The notes under the pieces: generated by a model | Seen by the model: only the letters and a program-made list of their open reading frames with translations | Told to the model about the DNA's origin: nothing | Database searches by the model: none | Origin: Oscillospiraceae bacterium | GTDB taxonomy: Bacteria > Bacillota_A > Clostridia > Oscillospirales > Ruminococcaceae | Reading direction: 5' to 3' | DNA length: 7,295 nucleotides | Assembly (NCBI GenBank): GCA_017400025.1 | Contig: JAFQAF010000084.1 | Location: forward strand, 1-7,295 | Made by a program: the position numbers and the translations under genes | Shown: one piece after another, positions 6,499 through 7,295 of the stretch | How positions within the stretch are numbered: position 1 is the first letter of the stretch | How the letters are laid out: the number at the start of each line of letters is the position of its first letter

Positions 6499-7098
6499 AT
6501 GGATAAAATAAAAACCAATCTGGAGAAAAAAGGCTATAAGGTAACAGTTTTTGACACAGCTGCAGCCGCAAAGGACTATCTGCTGGGTGAAATAAAAGGC
6601 ACAACAGTGGGTATCGGCGGCAGTATGACAGTGGAAGAAATGGGCCTGTATGAAGAACTGAAAAAAGACAACCTGGTTTACTGGCACTGGAAGGCTGTAA
6701 ATGGTGAGTCTGTGACTGCACTGCGCGACAAGGCCGCCACCACAGAGGTGTATATTTCCTCTGTAAACGGCATTGCCGAAACCGGTGAAATAATCAATAT
6801 AGACGGCACCGGCAACAGGGTGGCCGCCACAATATACGGCCACAAAAAAGTATATCTGATTGTGGGGCAGAACAAGATTGCACCGGATTATGAGCAGGCT
6901 GTGTGGCGTGCAAGAAACATAGCCAGCCCGCTGAACGCCAAAAGGCTGGGTATCGCAACACCGTGTGCTGTAAACGGGGACAGATGCTATGACTGTGAAT
7001 CCCCTGCCAGAATCTGCCGTGCTTTCGGCGTACTGGCCTGTGCACCAGGCGGCAGTGAATATGAGGTTGTGCTTGTAAAAGAAAACCTGGGATATTAA
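6499..7098 (+). CDS. LUD domain protein (lactate-utilisation-like), standalone
   Basis: A 199-aa protein. ATG 6499 was chosen because AAGGTG lies five bases upstream. The GTG at 6493, which overlaps the previous stop, would add only two residues and is an alternative. The protein has the LUD fold pattern: VGIGGSMTVEEMGL (about 37-50), YISSVNGIAETGEIINIDGTGNR (85-107, a putative nucleotide or substrate site) and KVYLIVGQNKI. The C-terminal segment TPCAVNGDRCYDCESPARIC has cysteines at 156, 163, 166 and 173 (CX6CX2CX6C), which may bind metal or an Fe-S cluster. LUD proteins include LutB and LutC of lactate oxidation, but no LutA or LutB partner is present here, so a lactate role cannot be assigned. 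It ends at TAA just before a strong terminator and is the last gene of the AKR operon. Confidence 0.9.
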   Translation: MDKIKTNLEKKGYKVTVFDTAAAAKDYLLGEIKGTTVGIGGSMTVEEMGLYEELKKDNLVYWHWKAVNGESVTALRDKAATTEVYISSVNGIAETGEIINIDGTGNRVAATIYGHKKVYLIVGQNKIAPDYEQAVWRARNIASPLNAKRLGIATPCAVNGDRCYDCESPARICRAFGVLACAPGGSEYEVVLVKENLGY

Positions 7099-7100
7099 AC

Positions 7101-7133
7101 AAAAAAGACTTCTCTTTATGAGAAGTCTTTTTT
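7101..7133. terminator. Bidirectional rho-independent terminator after the LUD gene
   Basis: A perfect 14-base inverted repeat (AAAAAAGACTTCTC and GAGAAGTCTTTTTT) surrounds a TTTAT loop. The A-run on one side and the T-run on the other give a core GACTTCTC stem followed by six T in either direction. It begins three bases after the LUD stop codon, and the next gene converges on it, so it probably serves both strands. Confidence 0.92.
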
Positions 7134-7138
7134 ATATG

Positions 7139-7165
7139 AAAAATCCCTGCTTTTCAGCAGGGATT
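7139..7165 (-). terminator. Terminator for the convergent DUF6440-like gene
   Basis: A 9-base perfect stem (AATCCCTGC and GCAGGGATT) with a six-base loop. On the minus strand it is followed by a run of five T that partly overlaps the stem (GGGATTTTTC), whereas on the plus strand the T-run is displaced (CTGTATTTTT). It lies nine bases after the stop of the minus-strand gene at 7174, so it mainly ends that transcript. Confidence 0.8.
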
Positions 7166-7173
7166 CTGTATTT

Positions 7174-7295
7174 TTATCTGTTTATCACAGGTGAAACAAC
7201 AGGTCTGCCGTCACGGTCCACCAGCGGTGTCAGCCCGCCGGAATAGCCGTTTCGGTGGAAAAGATAGTTTACTCCTGTTTCTTTATCCACCCATA
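7174..7295 (-). CDS. DUF6440-like protein, C-terminal part (runs off right edge)
   Basis: The minus strand from the right edge reads WVDKETGVNYLFHRNG, then YSGGLTPLVDRDGRPVVSP and VINR, ending at TAA 7176-7174: 39 residues of the 3' end of a gene. The pattern VDKETGVNYL...GGLTPLVDRDGRPVV is typical, from memory, of the small DUF6440 family of Firmicutes, whose members are usually short proteins of unknown function. The start and the N-terminal half are outside the window. It converges on the LUD operon, with two hairpins between them. The frame is set by the last 39 codons being open and family-like, while the alternative frames hit stops. Confidence 0.75.
   Translation of the reverse strand, partial: WVDKETGVNYLFHRNGYSGGLTPLVDRDGRPVVSPVINR

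Noticed and set aside
6229..6843. Minus-strand open frame of 204 codons opposite the membrane protein and LUD genes
   Set aside because: It is antisense to two clear genes and its translation is rich in Cys, His and Phe with no recognisable motif.

Overview
The window looks like chromosomal DNA from a mid-GC Firmicute of the Clostridia type. This is inferred from strong AGGAGG-like ribosome binding sites, sigma-A type promoters, a PadR/DUF2812 membrane-protein operon, an Fe-S aldo/keto reductase, a TIGR01906-type membrane protein and a LUD protein. No RNA genes, mobile elements or CRISPR arrays were seen. The longest non-coding stretch is the 197-base divergent promoter region (4496-4692).

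Left half, minus strand (4495 down to 1): a PadR-family repressor gene followed by four tandem DUF2812 paralogues, separated by only 23-39 bases and each with its own ribosome binding site. The paralogues are a 294-aa protein without an ectodomain, a 448-aa full-length protein, a copy interrupted by an in-frame TAA (363 aa plus a 99-codon same-frame remainder), and a copy that runs off the left edge (first 135 residues seen). The common plan is a cytosolic DUF2812 domain, five membrane segments and, in the long copies, an extracytoplasmic C-terminal domain of about 160 residues. A near-consensus promoter drives this operon, and a perfect 19-bp palindrome fills the space between its -35 and -10 boxes. 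This is a strong candidate for PadR autorepression.

Right half, plus strand (4693-7098): a compact operon of a ferredoxin-like aldo/keto reductase, a four-helix DUF1461/TIGR01906 membrane protein, and a LUD-domain protein that overlaps or abuts the preceding gene. A strong, probably bidirectional terminator ends it. A second hairpin serves the convergent gene at the right edge, whose last 39 codons encode a DUF6440-like protein.

The most notable features are the multi-paralogue PadR-controlled DUF2812 array, its uncharacterised ectodomain, the decaying or recoded third copy, and the operator inside the promoter. The job of the array is unknown. A membrane sensor or envelope-stress role controlled by PadR is only an inference.
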